Shown here one piece after another: positions 52,970-63,641 of a stretch of DNA of 64,000 bases. This DNA is from Streptomyces sp. NBC_01224 (GTDB lineage Bacteria > Actinomycetota > Actinomycetes > Streptomycetales > Streptomycetaceae), in NCBI RefSeq assembly GCF_036002945.1, contig NZ_CP108529.1, forward strand, positions 1,488,001-1,552,000, written 5' to 3'. Position numbers and translations under genes: made by a program. Each line of letters begins with the position of its first letter. Within the stretch, counting starts at the first letter, position 1. The notes under the pieces are model-generated. The model did not search any database. It saw nothing but the letters and a program-made list of their open reading frames with translations, and had not been told where the DNA came from.

Positions 52970-53460
52970 AGGTCCGACAGGGGGTCGTGGTCGCCGCGCT
53001 GGGGATCGCTCTCATGGGCTGCGGCGTCCAGCCGACCGGAGTGATAGGCGCTGGCGAGCCCGCGTCCGGGCTGACGCGCGGCATACGGCTGTACTACGCG
53101 TCCGCCAGTGGGCTGCGCGGAGTGCCCCTGCTCGACAAGGAGGTCAAGAACCTCAACGCGGTGGTGAAGCTGCTCCTGTCGGGGCCGCCGCCCGCCGAGC
53201 AGCGCGACGGGCTCACCTCTCTTGTCCAGCTCCCCGGCTTCTCGGTGACCGGGACGGGCACCCGCGTCACGGTGCGCCTCGACGGCCCCTATGCGGAGTC
53301 GGGACGCGACCAGGGTACGGGCCAGCTGGTGTGCACGCTGGCGCGCGCCCAGTCCGTACTCGACCCGAAGGTCAGGACCGACGACGTCGAGGTCACCCTG
53401 CGGCCGTCCGAAGGCGCCGCGCTGGGCCCCTACCGGTGTGCGGAGTTCCTCAACACATGA
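52966..53460 (+). CDS. GerMN-domain lipoprotein
   Basis: 164 residues from GTG 52966, overlapping the kinase stop. Signal with lipobox LMGC (Cys19). The mature part matches the GerMN/LpqB fold: IRLYYASASGLRGVPLLDKEVKNLNAVVKLLLSGPPPAEQRDGLTS and VTVRLDGPYAES, ending in a Cys pair (LVCTLARAQ, YRCAEF). As third gene in the two-component operon it may tune the kinase from the outer face. Confidence 0.88.
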   Translation: MKVRQGVVVAALGIALMGCGVQPTGVIGAGEPASGLTRGIRLYYASASGLRGVPLLDKEVKNLNAVVKLLLSGPPPAEQRDGLTSLVQLPGFSVTGTGTRVTVRLDGPYAESGRDQGTGQLVCTLARAQSVLDPKVRTDDVEVTLRPSEGAALGPYRCAEFLNT

Positions 53461-53463
53461 GGC

Positions 53464-53486
53464 GGGCAGGCGAGTTCGCCTTGCCC
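53464..53486 (+). terminator. Terminator after the GerMN lipoprotein gene
   Basis: GGGCA and GGCGA pair with TCGCC and TGCCC with one bulged T, starting 3 bp after the stop codon. The position fits a terminator for the two-component operon. Confidence 0.65.
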
Positions 53487-53774
53487 ACTAAAGCGAGCCG
53501 GTCCAGAACCCCGTTGCTCAAGCGGCGCCGGCCGGCGTGCGACCGCTCCACCGGGCGACCTCGCTGATCACGTAGCGGTCCTGGCCGTCAGGTCGCGGAG
53601 GGGCCGCAAACGTCCCGGGACGGGGACTTCACACGGGGTGCTGTCGATCACCGTCAGGCCGGCCACGCCAAAACGTTCAAGTGCGCGTGAGCAAGTACGC
53701 TCCGCGCGGGCCCCGTCGCCGTGCGCGGCCCCCGCATCGACCCTGACGAGCACATCGGCAGGAGAGGGGGATCG
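53487..53774. other. Nearly 300 bp of degraded sequence
   Basis: Minus-strand frames give brief sensible runs, VRVDAGAAHGDGARAERTCSRALERFGVAGLTVIDSTP (53650-53755, one frame) and DGQDRYVISEVARWSGRTP (another frame, about 53530-53590), interrupted by a stop and frame change. They may be remains of one lost gene; I cannot name it. Confidence 0.35.
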
Positions 53775-54695
53775 TCAGTGCTGCCCACTGTCTCCTTTCC
53801 CGACAGTTACGCCGCGATACGGGCCGGTCAGTTCCCGAAGGAGCGGGTCCGGTTCCTCGAGGAGGAACAGGTGTCCGCCGTCGGGGACGGTGCGCAGTTC
53901 GGCGCCGTCGATCTGCGCGTGCGCCCAACGCGTCACCTCGATGGGGACGTTGCCGTCCGCCTCACCGTGGATGAACACGGTCGGCACCCGGATCGATCCC
54001 AGCGACTCGGGCAGCGGGCGGGAGTATCCGGCGAGATCCACCATGGCCGCGTCCATGCCCTGACGCCGGGCCTCGGTGGTGTCCAGCTCCGACAGCTCCT
54101 GGAACTCCTGTTCCTTCATTATCAGTTGGTCGGCAAGCGGCCAGGCATCGAGGTGCGACTCACGGTTTTTCATGCGCTTGAAGATCCCCGTTCCCGCGAG
54201 CATCGGCCGGGCGATCACCGGGGCCCAGCGCACCAGCCGGTCCAGCCACTTCACGATCGGGATCCGGCGTGCGTACGCCTGTCGGGGTGCTCCGGGGACG
54301 GCGGCGCACGCGAGGATCAGTTTCGTCACGCGCTCGGGGTGCGTCTGGGCGGCGGACAGCGCGTATCCGCCGCCGCCCGAGATCGCCACGAGCGGTGCCC
54401 GTTCGCGGCCGAGGTGGTCGAGCAGGGCCAGGAAGTCGTCGGTCCAGCGGTGGAAGCCACGGCCGGGCACGGGGTCGGTCTCGCCGTATCCGGGGCGGTC
54501 CGGGAAGACCAGACGGACGCCCGCCTCCGTCGCGGCCTGCCGCAGCGCCATGCCTTCGAAGCGGCTGCCGGGCGTGCCGTGGAGCACGATCGCGGGCGGG
54601 GCGGTGGGGTCCCCGTAGGAGCAGTACGCGATACGGCGCCCGCCGGGGGCCGTCAGGCGGACGGTCTCGGGCAGATCCTGCAAGGAGGGGGTCAT
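53775..54695 (-). CDS. Alpha/beta-fold hydrolase
   Basis: 306 residues. Oxyanion region VLHGTPGSRFEGM near residue 38, nucleophile elbow in AISGGGGYAL near residue 104, acid in FIHGEADGNVP and histidine in VPDGGHLFLLE. A helical cap lies around residues 135-210. General esterase or epoxide hydrolase-like activity is likely. The ATG overlaps the stop of the upstream tetR gene, so the regulator probably controls it. Confidence 0.88.
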   Translation of the reverse strand: MTPSLQDLPETVRLTAPGGRRIAYCSYGDPTAPPAIVLHGTPGSRFEGMALRQAATEAGVRLVFPDRPGYGETDPVPGRGFHRWTDDFLALLDHLGRERAPLVAISGGGGYALSAAQTHPERVTKLILACAAVPGAPRQAYARRIPIVKWLDRLVRWAPVIARPMLAGTGIFKRMKNRESHLDAWPLADQLIMKEQEFQELSELDTTEARRQGMDAAMVDLAGYSRPLPESLGSIRVPTVFIHGEADGNVPIEVTRWAHAQIDGAELRTVPDGGHLFLLEEPDPLLRELTGPYRGVTVGKGDSGQH

Positions 54696-55342
54696 CTCTG
54701 CTCCTCATGCGATACGGGGGCGGCGGCAGCGGCGGCGATCCCGCCGATGACGAGGTCGAGGCCGTAGGCGAACCGGCGGTCGTAGTCGTGGTGGTCGGCG
54801 AACACCGACATGGCCCGGCGCTCGGACGGGAATCGGAGCTGTTCCGGATCGCCGCGGCCGAGGCGGATCGCCACATGCCCGGTGACGAAGTCGTGCAGGG
54901 CGCCGTACGCGTACACGGCGGCCTCCTCGTCGAGCCCCGCGGTCTGCAGCGCGGCGACGACCCGGAGTGCGACGTCGTCCGCGCCGGGCCCGACGAGGGA
55001 GGCGCGGCGGTGCGCCTCAAGGATGACGGGGTGGCGCATGAGCAGGTCATGGAGCGTGTCCGCGAACAGCCGGACGACGCCGCGCCAGTCTTCCGGCCAG
55101 TCCACGGACCGGGTCACCTCGCCGACGATCCGGGACACCAGCGCGTGCTGGAGCGCGTCGATGCCGCCCGTCGTGCGGTGGACCGCCATCGGTGACACAT
55201 CCAGCCGGTCGGCCACCACGCGGAAGGTCACCGCGTCGAGACCCCGGTCGTCGGCGATCTCGGTCGCCGCGTCCAGGATCGCGTCGAGCGTGACCGCCCG
55301 GGGACGGCCGTTCTTCGGAGTGCTTGCCTTCTCGACCACCAT
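54692..55342 (-). CDS. TetR-family regulator
   Basis: 216 residues from ATG 55342 (MVVEKASTPKNGRPRAVT). The HTH is in residues ~15-65 (ILDAATEIADDRGLDAVTFRVVADRLDVSPMAVHRTTGG, TetR/TetR_C-like). The C-terminal domain ends in a run of alanines. It is cotranscribed with the hydrolase and is divergent from the amidase remnant, 47 bp apart. The alternative upstream start at 55387 would overlap that neighbour's promoter. Confidence 0.88.
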   Translation of the reverse strand: MVVEKASTPKNGRPRAVTLDAILDAATEIADDRGLDAVTFRVVADRLDVSPMAVHRTTGGIDALQHALVSRIVGEVTRSVDWPEDWRGVVRLFADTLHDLLMRHPVILEAHRRASLVGPGADDVALRVVAALQTAGLDEEAAVYAYGALHDFVTGHVAIRLGRGDPEQLRFPSERRAMSVFADHHDYDRRFAYGLDLVIGGIAAAAAAPVSHEEQR

Positions 55343-55389
55343 GCCGTCACCATATCGATACGCGTAACGAAACAGCAATGGGAGCATCC

Positions 55390-56104
55390 ATGCCGCAGTT
55401 GCACGACCTCACGGCCCTCCAACTGGCCAGCGCCTACAAGCGCGGAGACACAACTCCCACCGAAGTCGTGGACCATCTGCTGTCCCGGATCGAGGAGAGC
55501 GACCGGGTGGGTGCGTTCACCACCGTTTCGGCGGACCGGGCACGCGCCGCCGCGGCCGAGGCCGGACGCACCCTGCGTTCCTCGGACCGAGCCGAACTGC
55601 CGCGCCTGTTCGGCGTACCCACCGCCGTCAAGGGCCTGGAGGCCACCGCGGGCGTACGCACCACGCTGGGTTCCGCGCTGCTGCGCGACTGGATTCCCGA
55701 CCACAACGACGAGATCGTCGATGTCATGGCCGACGCCGGGCTGATCAGCCTCGGCAAGACCACCGTTCCCGAATTCGGGGCCGCCTGCTACACCGAGCCC
55801 GAGGTGTCCGCCCCCGCGCGCAGCCCGTTCGGCCTCACCCGCAGCGCGGCCGGCAGCAGTGGCGGTGCGGCGGCCGCGGTGGGTGCGCTGCTGGTGCCGA
55901 TCGCCCAGGGCAGTGACACCGCCGGTTCCGTACCGCCCCCGCGAGCGCCTGCGGTGTGGTCGGGCTGAAACCGAGCCGTGGGCTCGTCACGGCGGGCCCG
56001 GACGGCAACGACGGGATGGGGCTCTCCGTACGGGGGCCGCTCGCCCGCACCGTGCGCGACACCGCGGCGTTCCTCGATGCGCTGACCACCCGTACCGAAC
56101 CTAT
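55390..56104 (+). pseudogene. Amidase, frameshifted and 3'-truncated
   Basis: ATG 55390 with GGAG is intact. The first ~185 residues match amidase-signature enzymes, with the catalytic lysine in GVPTAVKGLEA and the serine-rich loop SAAGSSGGAAAAVGALLVPIAQGSDTAGS. Where VRIPASACG is expected, the frame breaks near 55935: one base is missing, and sense continues in another frame (VVGLKPSRGLVTAGPDGNDGMGLSVRGPLARTVRDTAAFLDAL). About 60 residues later the homology ends and another family begins. The protein lacks its C-terminal half, so it is dead. Confidence 0.8.
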
Positions 56105-56187
56105 CCTCCGCAGGTGGGCGACGAGCGTGCGTCACTGGGCGGCTTCCTCCAGTTCCAGCGCGAGACCCTGGCCATGAAGTGCACCGG
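56105..56187 (+). pseudogene. DUF664 fragment fused to the amidase remnant
   Basis: Codons from 56105 read PPQVGDERASLGGFLQFQRETLAMKCTG, the opening helix of a DUF664 protein; the gene at 46236-46793 has ERAMLEGWLRWHRETLLTKCAG at the same point. The sense stops at about 56187, just before the aldo/keto reductase. It shows a deletion that joined two unrelated genes. Confidence 0.6.
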
Positions 56188-56214
56188 GCCCCGGCCAAGG
56201 GGGCGCCCCACGGC

Positions 56215-57216
<1,002 letters not shown>

Positions 57217-57278
57217 GCGGGCTCCACGGACGGAAGAGGGGCGGTTGCGGTGCGCAGGGTCCAGGTTCGCCGACAACG

Positions 57279-57311
57279 ATCCAGCAGTCCAACAGGAGAT
57301 TCTGCTTGGAT
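57279..57311. promoter_or_regulatory. LysR-type binding-site candidate
   Basis: ATCCAGCAG and CTGCTTGGAT are inverted with one bulged base, 15 bases apart, in the 117-bp region between the divergent reductase and lysR genes. A LysR dimer of dimers would fit there. Confidence 0.45.
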
Positions 57312-57333
57312 TCAGCGCTTATATTTCTCAATC

Positions 57334-58224
57334 ATGGAGTTGCGTCAGCTGGAACATTTCGTCGCCGTCGCCGAGGAACAGCACTTCACACGTGCCGCCG
57401 AGCGCCTCGCCGTGTCGCAGTCCGGTCTTTCCGCCTCCGTCCGGGCCCTGGAGCAGGAGCTCAGGACCCCGCTCTTCAGCCGCACCACGCGCAGCGTGCG
57501 GCTGACCGAGGCGGGGCGCGCCCTGCTGGTGGAGGCCGAGCGCACGCTGGCGGGGGCGCGAGCGGCGAGGGACGCCGTCGATGCGGTACGGGGACTGCTG
57601 CGCGGCACACTGTCGGTGGGTGTCGAGCAGTGCGTGCCCGGGGTACATCTTCCGCGTCTGCTGGCGGCCTTTCACCGTAAGCATCCGCTCATGGAGATCC
57701 GGCTCCGCCAGGAGGGCACCACGAGTCTGGTGGACGGGGTGGCCGGCGGGCGGCTCGATGCCGCCTTCGCCGCGACCGTCAGTTCCGTCGAATGGCGAGG
57801 CGAGCTCATCCCGCTGGCGCGTGAGCCCATGGTCGTCCTCTGCGCCCCCGGTCACCGGTTCGCGACGGCGGACCGCGTCGCGTGGGGTGAGCTGCCCGGT
57901 GAGTCCTTCATCGACTTCCATCCGGACTGGGGTCCGCGGCGGGCGGCGGACGGGGCGTTCACCGAGGCACGGGTGCGGCGCACGGTGGGGCTGGAGGTGA
58001 ATGACGTACACAGCCTGCTGGAGCTGGTGCACGAGGGGCTGGGGGTCGCGCTGGTGCCGCACCACTTCTCCCGTAAGCCCGAGGCCCGGGGATTGGTGGC
58101 GGTGGAGCTCGAAGGGCCCCGACAGCCTTACTACGAGAGCGTCGTGGTGCTGCCGGCGGCCCGGGCCATGAGCCCGGGCGCGCGGGAACTGATGGCGCTT
58201 CTCCAAAGTGAGAGCGGGCTGTGA
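57334..58224 (+). CDS. LysR-family regulator
   Basis: 296 residues from ATG 57334 (MELRQLEHFVAVAEEQHF). HTH in residues ~1-60 (FTRAAERLAVSQSGLSASVRALEQELRTPLFSRTTRSVRLTEAG), then the effector domain with two subdomains; VHLPRLLAAFHRKHPLMEIRLRQ and ALVPHHFSRKP mark them. It probably controls the divergent aldo/keto reductase in response to an aldehyde or sugar. Confidence 0.93.
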   Translation: MELRQLEHFVAVAEEQHFTRAAERLAVSQSGLSASVRALEQELRTPLFSRTTRSVRLTEAGRALLVEAERTLAGARAARDAVDAVRGLLRGTLSVGVEQCVPGVHLPRLLAAFHRKHPLMEIRLRQEGTTSLVDGVAGGRLDAAFAATVSSVEWRGELIPLAREPMVVLCAPGHRFATADRVAWGELPGESFIDFHPDWGPRRAADGAFTEARVRRTVGLEVNDVHSLLELVHEGLGVALVPHHFSRKPEARGLVAVELEGPRQPYYESVVVLPAARAMSPGARELMALLQSESGL

Positions 58225-58255
58225 GGGCAGCGGGGAGCGAGGGTTGTGCGAACGG

Positions 58256-58507
58256 TCATCCGCCCAGCGCCCTCGCGAACGCTCCCGCCTCCTGTGCGAC
58301 TCCACTGCAGGTGTCGACGGCCTTCGAGGTGTCCTCGTCGGTGCACTCCTGATCGCGAAAGGTGGCCCACTGGGAGAGCGCGCCGATTCCCTTGCGCCCG
58401 GCGAAGGTGCGCAGGGACGCCGCGTCGGCGAGGGTGTGAGCTGCTGTCGGTTTGCTGAGCTGAAGTGCGTTGTAGTGAGCAGGAGTGAGTCCTGTCGGCG
58501 GGTCCAC
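58256..58507 (-). pseudogene. C-terminal tail of a lost gene next to the transposase
   Basis: 83 codons ending properly at 58256; GTG/ATG-like beginning at 58507 lacks a ribosome site. The last two thirds read like a small helical domain with two cysteines (QECTDEDTSKAVDTCSGVAQEAGAFARALGG). Its 5' end lies where the transposase fragment's remains start, so it was probably cut when that element moved. Parent family not recognised. Confidence 0.5.
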
Positions 58508-58536
58508 CGAGTGGGGACGGAAGCTGGGCGTCGCGC

Positions 58537-59958
58537 AAGCGGGACCTGACGCCGCTGTCGTCGTCGCGGATCGCGGGGGCGATCACCAAGGCCACACACG
58601 ATCAGTGGGCGCTGGCCCGCCGTTGCCAGGCCGCGCACATCCGGAATCTGGAATCCGGGATCAGGACGCTGCGGCACCGCCTGTCCCTCCCCATCGGCGC
58701 GAGGGGAACAAAGCGGGCAGCCGGTGGCTACCGCTCCAAGGGCGAGTGGTTTCGCAAGTCCCGCCGCCTCGCCGCGCTGGAGGCACGGCACACCGCCGCC
58801 GTCGCCGACCGGCAGGCCGGACGCGTCCGGGTGGTACGGGGCGGCAAAGGCCTCCTCAACACCCGCCACCACCTCGCCCGGGCCCACCTGACCGAAGAGC
58901 AGTGGCGGGAACGGTGGGAGGCGGAACGCTGGTTCATCGCCGCCGACGGCGAGTCGGGGAAGCGGTTCGGGAACGAGACCATCCGCGTCACCCCGGACGG
59001 CGAAGTATCGATCAGACTGCCCGCCCCGCTCGCACACCTGGCCAACACCCGGCACGGCCGGTACACCCTCACCTCGACCGCGGCGTTTGCGCACCGGGGT
59101 CAGGAGTGGGCCGACCGCATTGTCGCGAACCGGGCCGTGGCCTACCGCATCCACCTCGACGTGGACCGTAGCCGCTGGTACCTCACCGCGTCCTGGCAAC
59201 GCCCCGCCGTGCAAACCATCCCGCTGGAGACCGCCCGCGCCCGGGGTGTGGTCGGCGTCGACACCAACGCCGACCACTTCGCCGCCTACCACCTCGACCG
59301 GCACGGCAACCCCATCGGCGACCCCCACCGCTTCGGCTACGACCTGTCCGGCACCGCCGACCACCGCGACGCCCAGATCCGCCACGCCCTGACCCGCCTG
59401 ATCAACTGGGCCAAGCAGGCCGGTGTCACCGCGATCGCCATCGAAGACCTTGACTTCACCACCGAGAAAACCCGCGAGAAGCACGGCCGCAGGAAGAGGT
59501 TCCGGCAGCTGATCTCCGGCATTCCGACCGGGAAGCTCGAGGCCCGGCTGGTCTCCATGGCGGCCGAACAGGGCCTGAGCATTGTCGCGGTCGACCCCGC
59601 CTACACCTCGATGTGGGGTGCCCAGCACTGGCAGAAACCGCTGGCCACCCCCAAGCGAAAGATGTCCCGTCACGATGCCGCCGGCATCGCGATCGGACGA
59701 CGCGCCCTCGGACACCCGGTCCGGCGTCGGACGGCACCGCCCCCACACGACCGGAGCGATCGTGCGGGGCATCGGACCGCCCAGGCCCCACCAGGCACCC
59801 GAGGACGTGACGGAACCCGCCCACCCGCAACGGACCACGCCCCCAGAGACGTGCCACCGAACGGGACGCGAAAGCGGGAACCCAGCGCATCCAACACCGT
59901 TCGGGATGCGCCCAGTACACATCGGTGGGTCCAGGACTCACTCGTGCACACTGGCTAG
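58537..59958 (+). pseudogene. TnpB-type transposase (IS605/IS1341-like), 5'-truncated
   Basis: About 473 codons in one frame (open from 58489) without a convincing start; the usual first ~100-150 residues are missing. RuvC-like motifs are present: first Asp in VVGVDTNADHF, Glu in IAIEDLDF, last Asp in SRHDAAGIAIGRRAL. The Cys4 zinc ribbon of most TnpB proteins is absent; its place reads VDPAYTSMWGAQHW. The C-terminal tail through VQDSLVHTG is kept. TnpB proteins are RNA-guided nickases/nucleases carried by IS200/IS605 and IS607 elements. No TnpA partner is present, so the element cannot move. Confidence 0.8.
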
Positions 59959-60064
59959 GAACGGTGAACGTCTCCCCGCTCACGTCGTTGACGCCGATCA
60001 TCACGGTGATGTGCAGGGCCCGCCAGGCCACAGTGTCCGACAGGCCCAGTATGTCCTCGGCGAG

Positions 60065-60163
60065 CGCGTCCTTGCTCATCCCGCCGACGGCCAGTACGGC
60101 CTCGCGGCGGAACGCACCGATCGCGCCCGGGATGGTGGGCATACAGCGCTGCAGGTCGTACTG
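60065..60163 (-). pseudogene. Glycosyltransferase family 2 remnant
   Basis: Minus-strand codons read QYDLQRCMPTIPGAIGAFRREAVLAVGGMSKDALAEDI, the middle of a processive GT2 (cellulose/hyaluronan-synthase-like) enzyme, with the ED of the ED motif. Both ends are missing and the flanks read as nonsense, so it is an internal scrap. The surrounding 59959-60286 holds nothing else that I can name. Confidence 0.65.
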
Positions 60164-60286
60164 ACGGAGACATGAGCGACTACGCGCAGCAGGCCGCCGA
60201 GGCAACCCACGACCAGCTCACCGACGGGAGCCGGCTGCTGCCGTGACCTCCCCGCCCGCCGCTCCCTGTGCCGTCGGCCGACGATG

Positions 60287-61018
60287 TCAGCCGACGGCCA
60301 AGGACGCGGCCAGCACGAACCAGCGTGCGGGCAGGTCGATACGGGTTCCGTCGGGCAGATACTCGGTCTGGGCCAGGGCGGTGTCACCGCCGGCCAGCGT
60401 GGTCAGACCGGCCGTCCGCAGCAGCTCAGGCACCTCCTCCTCCATGACACCCGCCGGCTTGAGACCGTGGTCCAGGACCCGGCGCAGCTTCTCGGGCGGG
60501 CCGTCCGGTCCCTGCGCCGCCTGCTGGAGCACGTCCTTGGAGGCCGGGGTCAGCTCGGCGACGAACGCCCGGCCCCGCTCCCCCACCATTGTCGCAACCG
60601 CCGCGGCAACGGCGGGCCTGGCCTCGGCCTCGCTCTGGTGGATCACCGCACGCATATAGACATTGGTGTCGCCGGTCCGCTCGTGCAGGGCCGCCACGGC
60701 CTCCGCGTCGACGAGGTCGAGCTGGGCGAACTCGGCGACGCCGTCGGGGTCCGCGCGGCGTGCGAGCGCGATCGCCGCGTGCGAGAGGTCCACACCGATC
60801 GCGCGGGGGAAGCGGGTGGCGAGATAGCGAGTCTGGGTGCCGTTCCCGCAGCCGAGGTCGACGACGGGCAGCGAGGTGTCGGCGTACGGCAGGAGCAGCT
60901 CGCTGTGGGGTACGGAGCTGAGCGAGGGGTCGGCGTCCCAGATCGCCTCACCGGGTGCGTCCGAGGTGGCGGACCAGAAGCCCTCCCACGCCTCGCGGTA
61001 CCGCTGTGACACGTCCAT
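60287..61018 (-). CDS. Class I SAM-dependent methyltransferase
   Basis: 243 residues from ATG 61018 (MDVSQRYREAWEGFW), five bases after GGGAG; GTG 61024 is also possible. Motif I is VVDLGCGNGTQTRYLATRF near residue 51, motif II AIGVDLSHAAIALARR, and a later FAQLDLVDAEA. The C-terminal part has no family mark. Substrate unknown. It is near a drug exporter on the same strand but separated by 163 bp. Confidence 0.88.
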   Translation of the reverse strand: MDVSQRYREAWEGFWSATSDAPGEAIWDADPSLSSVPHSELLLPYADTSLPVVDLGCGNGTQTRYLATRFPRAIGVDLSHAAIALARRADPDGVAEFAQLDLVDAEAVAALHERTGDTNVYMRAVIHQSEAEARPAVAAAVATMVGERGRAFVAELTPASKDVLQQAAQGPDGPPEKLRRVLDHGLKPAGVMEEEVPELLRTAGLTTLAGGDTALAQTEYLPDGTRIDLPARWFVLAASLAVG

Positions 61019-61181
61019 ATGCACTCCCGATTCCGCTTTTCCTGAGGCATTTAGCTCAGGTACGGACTACCGCCCCGGGGCGGCCGCTGCAAGACCGCGC
61101 CCAGCATCCACCGCCCGTGGCGATGTCCTTCACCAGGTGGCCGGCCGGTGAAGCCATCGGCCGGCCCGCACCTCGGAACGG

Positions 61182-63641
61182 TCAGTCCTCGTGGCCGAGT
61201 TGGAGGTCGCGTTCGGTCCGTCCGCCACCCGCGACCTGGAGGACGGTCGCCACCGGCGGATACCCGGCCGCGATCACCGTGTACTCACCGGTGGACAGGT
61301 CCACGAACCGGAAGGCGCCGTCGGGCCCGGTGGTGAGCGTGTCGACCACATTGCCCGCCGCGTCCAGGAGCGTGACCCGGGCGTCCTCGACGGGCCGGCC
61401 GCCGCTGGCCCGTACGACGCCACGCAGCACCGCTCCACCGGCGAGTTCGATGTCCTGCCGGGTCTCCCTGGCCGCCTGCACGCTCACCGGCAGCGCGGCG
61501 GGCCGGAAGGCGGGCGCGCTGGCGGCCAGGGTGTACTCGCCGGCCACCAACTCCGTGATCACATAGCCGCCTTCGCGGCCGCTGCGGGTGGACGCGACCA
61601 CTTCGCCGCGTACATCGGTGAGGGTGACGGCGGCGTCGCGCACCGGGATGCCGTCGGCGGTGACGACGGTCCCGGCAAGGCGTCCCGCACCGCCGAGCAC
61701 CACATCGAGCTCGACGGGCCGCTCGCCCACGGTGACGCTGACGGCCTGCGGCTGGTGGCCGCCGGCCGCGGCGATGAGGACGTAACTGCCGGCGCCGGGC
61801 ACGCTCAGCGCGTACCGCCCGTCGTCCCCGCTCGCGCCCCGTCCGACCTGCTGTCCCTGGACATCGATGAGGGTGAGGGCGGCACGCGGGACCTTCGTAC
61901 CGTCGGGGTGCTGGACGCTGCCGCACACCGGCACACCCGACAGATACACGGGCGGCGGAGCGGCAGCGTTGGTGCGGGCGGCGGGAATCGGTGCGGACTC
62001 GGCGGCGGATTCGGGGCTGTGATGGGACACCAGCGGTTTCTCCTTGAGGAAGAAGGCGAAGAACAGGCCGAGCGCGAGCACCGGCACGAGGTAGAGGAAG
62101 ATCCGCGGCATCGCGTCGGCGTATGCCTGGATGTAACTGTCGCGCAGCGCGGGCTCCATGGCATGGACCAGCTGCGGGGTGATCGACTCCGGGTCGGGGA
62201 GGTCGGCGCCGGACGGCAGCCGGACGGCGAGCGCGTCCGCGAGGCGGCCCGCGAAGAGCGTCCCGAAGACGGCGGCACCGACACTGCCGCCGATCTGCCG
62301 GAAGTAGTTGTTGGCACTGGTGGCGGCGCCGAGGTCGGCGGGCTCCACGGAGTTCTGCACGGCGAGCACCAGTACCGGCATGACCAGGCCGATCCCGATG
62401 CCGAGCACGGCCTGCGCGATGCTGTATTCGAACCGTGGGGTGTCGGTTTCGAGCCGGGAGAGCAGCCACATGCCGGCCACCGAGAAGGCGCCGCCGAGAA
62501 TCGGATAGACGCGGTAGCGGCCTGTGCGGGAGATCAGCTGACCGGAGACGACGGACGCGCCGACGATGCCGCCCATCATCGGGAGCATCAGCAGCCCGGA
62601 TTCGGTGGCCGTGGCGCCGTCGACCATCTGCAGGAACGTCGGCAGATAGCTGGCGGCGCCGAACAGTGCCACCCCGACGACCGCACCGACGAGCGCGGTG
62701 ACATTGAAGATCGAGTCACGGAACAGTCGCAGCGGAATGATCGGTTCGGCTGCCCGGTGCTCGACGACGACGAACAGCAGGGCCGCTCCGGCGGCTCCGG
62801 CGGCGAGCCCCAGAATGGTGCGCGATCCCCAGGCGTACTCCGTACCGCCCCAGCTGGTCAGCAGCACCAGGCAGGTGGAGGCGGCCGCGAGCAGCAGCGC
62901 GCCGAGGATGTCGAGGCGGGGCCGGACGGTGGGCCTGGGGAGTTTCAGTACGACGGTGATGACGGCGAGGGTGATCAGGCCGAACGGGACGTTGATGTAG
63001 AAGCACCAGCGCCAGGAGGCATGGTCGGTGAAGAAGCCGCCGAGCAGCGGGCCCGCGACGGAGGCGAGGCCGAAGGCTGCGCCGATGAGCCCCATGAACC
63101 GGCCGCGTTCCCGGGGCGGTACGACATCCGCGATGATCGCCTGGACACCGATCATGAGCCCGCCGCCGCCGATGCCCTGGACGGCACGGAAGGCGATGAG
63201 TTCGTCCATGGTGCGGGACCAGCCGGCCAGCGCGGAGCCGATGACGAAGATGACGATGGCGAACTGGAAGACGACCTTGCGGCCGAAGAGGTCGCCGAGC
63301 TTCCCGTAGATCGGCAGGCCGATGGTGGAGGCGAGGAGGTACGCGGTGACGGCCCAGGACATCTTCTCCAGGCCGTGCAGCTCGCCGACGATCTTCGGCA
63401 GTGCGGTGGCGACGATCATCTGGTCGAGCGCCGCGAGCAGCAGCGTGAGCATCAGCCCGAGGAAGACCAGCCGGATGTGGCGGGGGGTGGTCTCCGGTAC
63501 GGCGGAAGGCGCGATGACTGCGGCTTCTTCCGCCTCTTCCGTCTTTTTCACGTCAGGGAGCGGCGAGGGCGGTGTGGTCGCCGCCCCGGCGGCCCCCGCA
63601 CCGCTCGGCTCGTCCTCCAACAGAGTGATCCCACCCACCAC
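61182..63641 (-). CDS. DHA2-family drug exporter fused to three carboxypeptidase-regulatory-like repeats
   Basis: 819 residues from GTG 63641, the best start by its ribosome site (GAGGGGAG). Fourteen membrane segments span residues ~55-530; DHA2 motifs are clear: [17 protein letters not shown] (motif D1), [14 protein letters not shown] (motif A), [47 protein letters not shown] (motif C region). From residue ~575 three Ig-like repeats of ~75 residues follow ([44 protein letters not shown], then [31 protein letters not shown], then [31 protein letters not shown]). Such domains stabilise or bind peptides and sugars; on an efflux protein they are unusual. Their side of the membrane is not certain. 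Confidence 0.9.
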   Translation of the reverse strand: MVGGITLLEDEPSGAGAAGAATTPPSPLPDVKKTEEAEEAAVIAPSAVPETTPRHIRLVFLGLMLTLLLAALDQMIVATALPKIVGELHGLEKMSWAVTAYLLASTIGLPIYGKLGDLFGRKVVFQFAIVIFVIGSALAGWSRTMDELIAFRAVQGIGGGGLMIGVQAIIADVVPPRERGRFMGLIGAAFGLASVAGPLLGGFFTDHASWRWCFYINVPFGLITLAVITVVLKLPRPTVRPRLDILGALLLAAASTCLVLLTSWGGTEYAWGSRTILGLAAGAAGAALLFVVVEHRAAEPIIPLRLFRDSIFNVTALVGAVVGVALFGAASYLPTFLQMVDGATATESGLLMLPMMGGIVGASVVSGQLISRTGRYRVYPILGGAFSVAGMWLLSRLETDTPRFEYSIAQAVLGIGIGLVMPVLVLAVQNSVEPADLGAATSANNYFRQIGGSVGAAVFGTLFAGRLADALAVRLPSGADLPDPESITPQLVHAMEPALRDSYIQAYADAMPRIFLYLVPVLALGLFFAFFLKEKPLVSHHSPESAAESAPIPAARTNAAAPPPVYLSGVPVCGSVQHPDGTKVPRAALTLIDVQGQQVGRGASGDDGRYALSVPGAGSYVLIAAAGGHQPQAVSVTVGERPVELDVVLGGAGRLAGTVVTADGIPVRDAAVTLTDVRGEVVASTRSGREGGYVITELVAGEYTLAASAPAFRPAALPVSVQAARETRQDIELAGGAVLRGVVRASGGRPVEDARVTLLDAAGNVVDTLTTGPDGAFRFVDLSTGEYTVIAAGYPPVATVLQVAGGGRTERDLQLGHED

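Noticed and set aside
58489..59958. An intact TnpB element able to move
   Set aside because: The usual N-terminal ~100 residues and any start codon with a ribosome site are missing, and no TnpA or clear element ends are seen.
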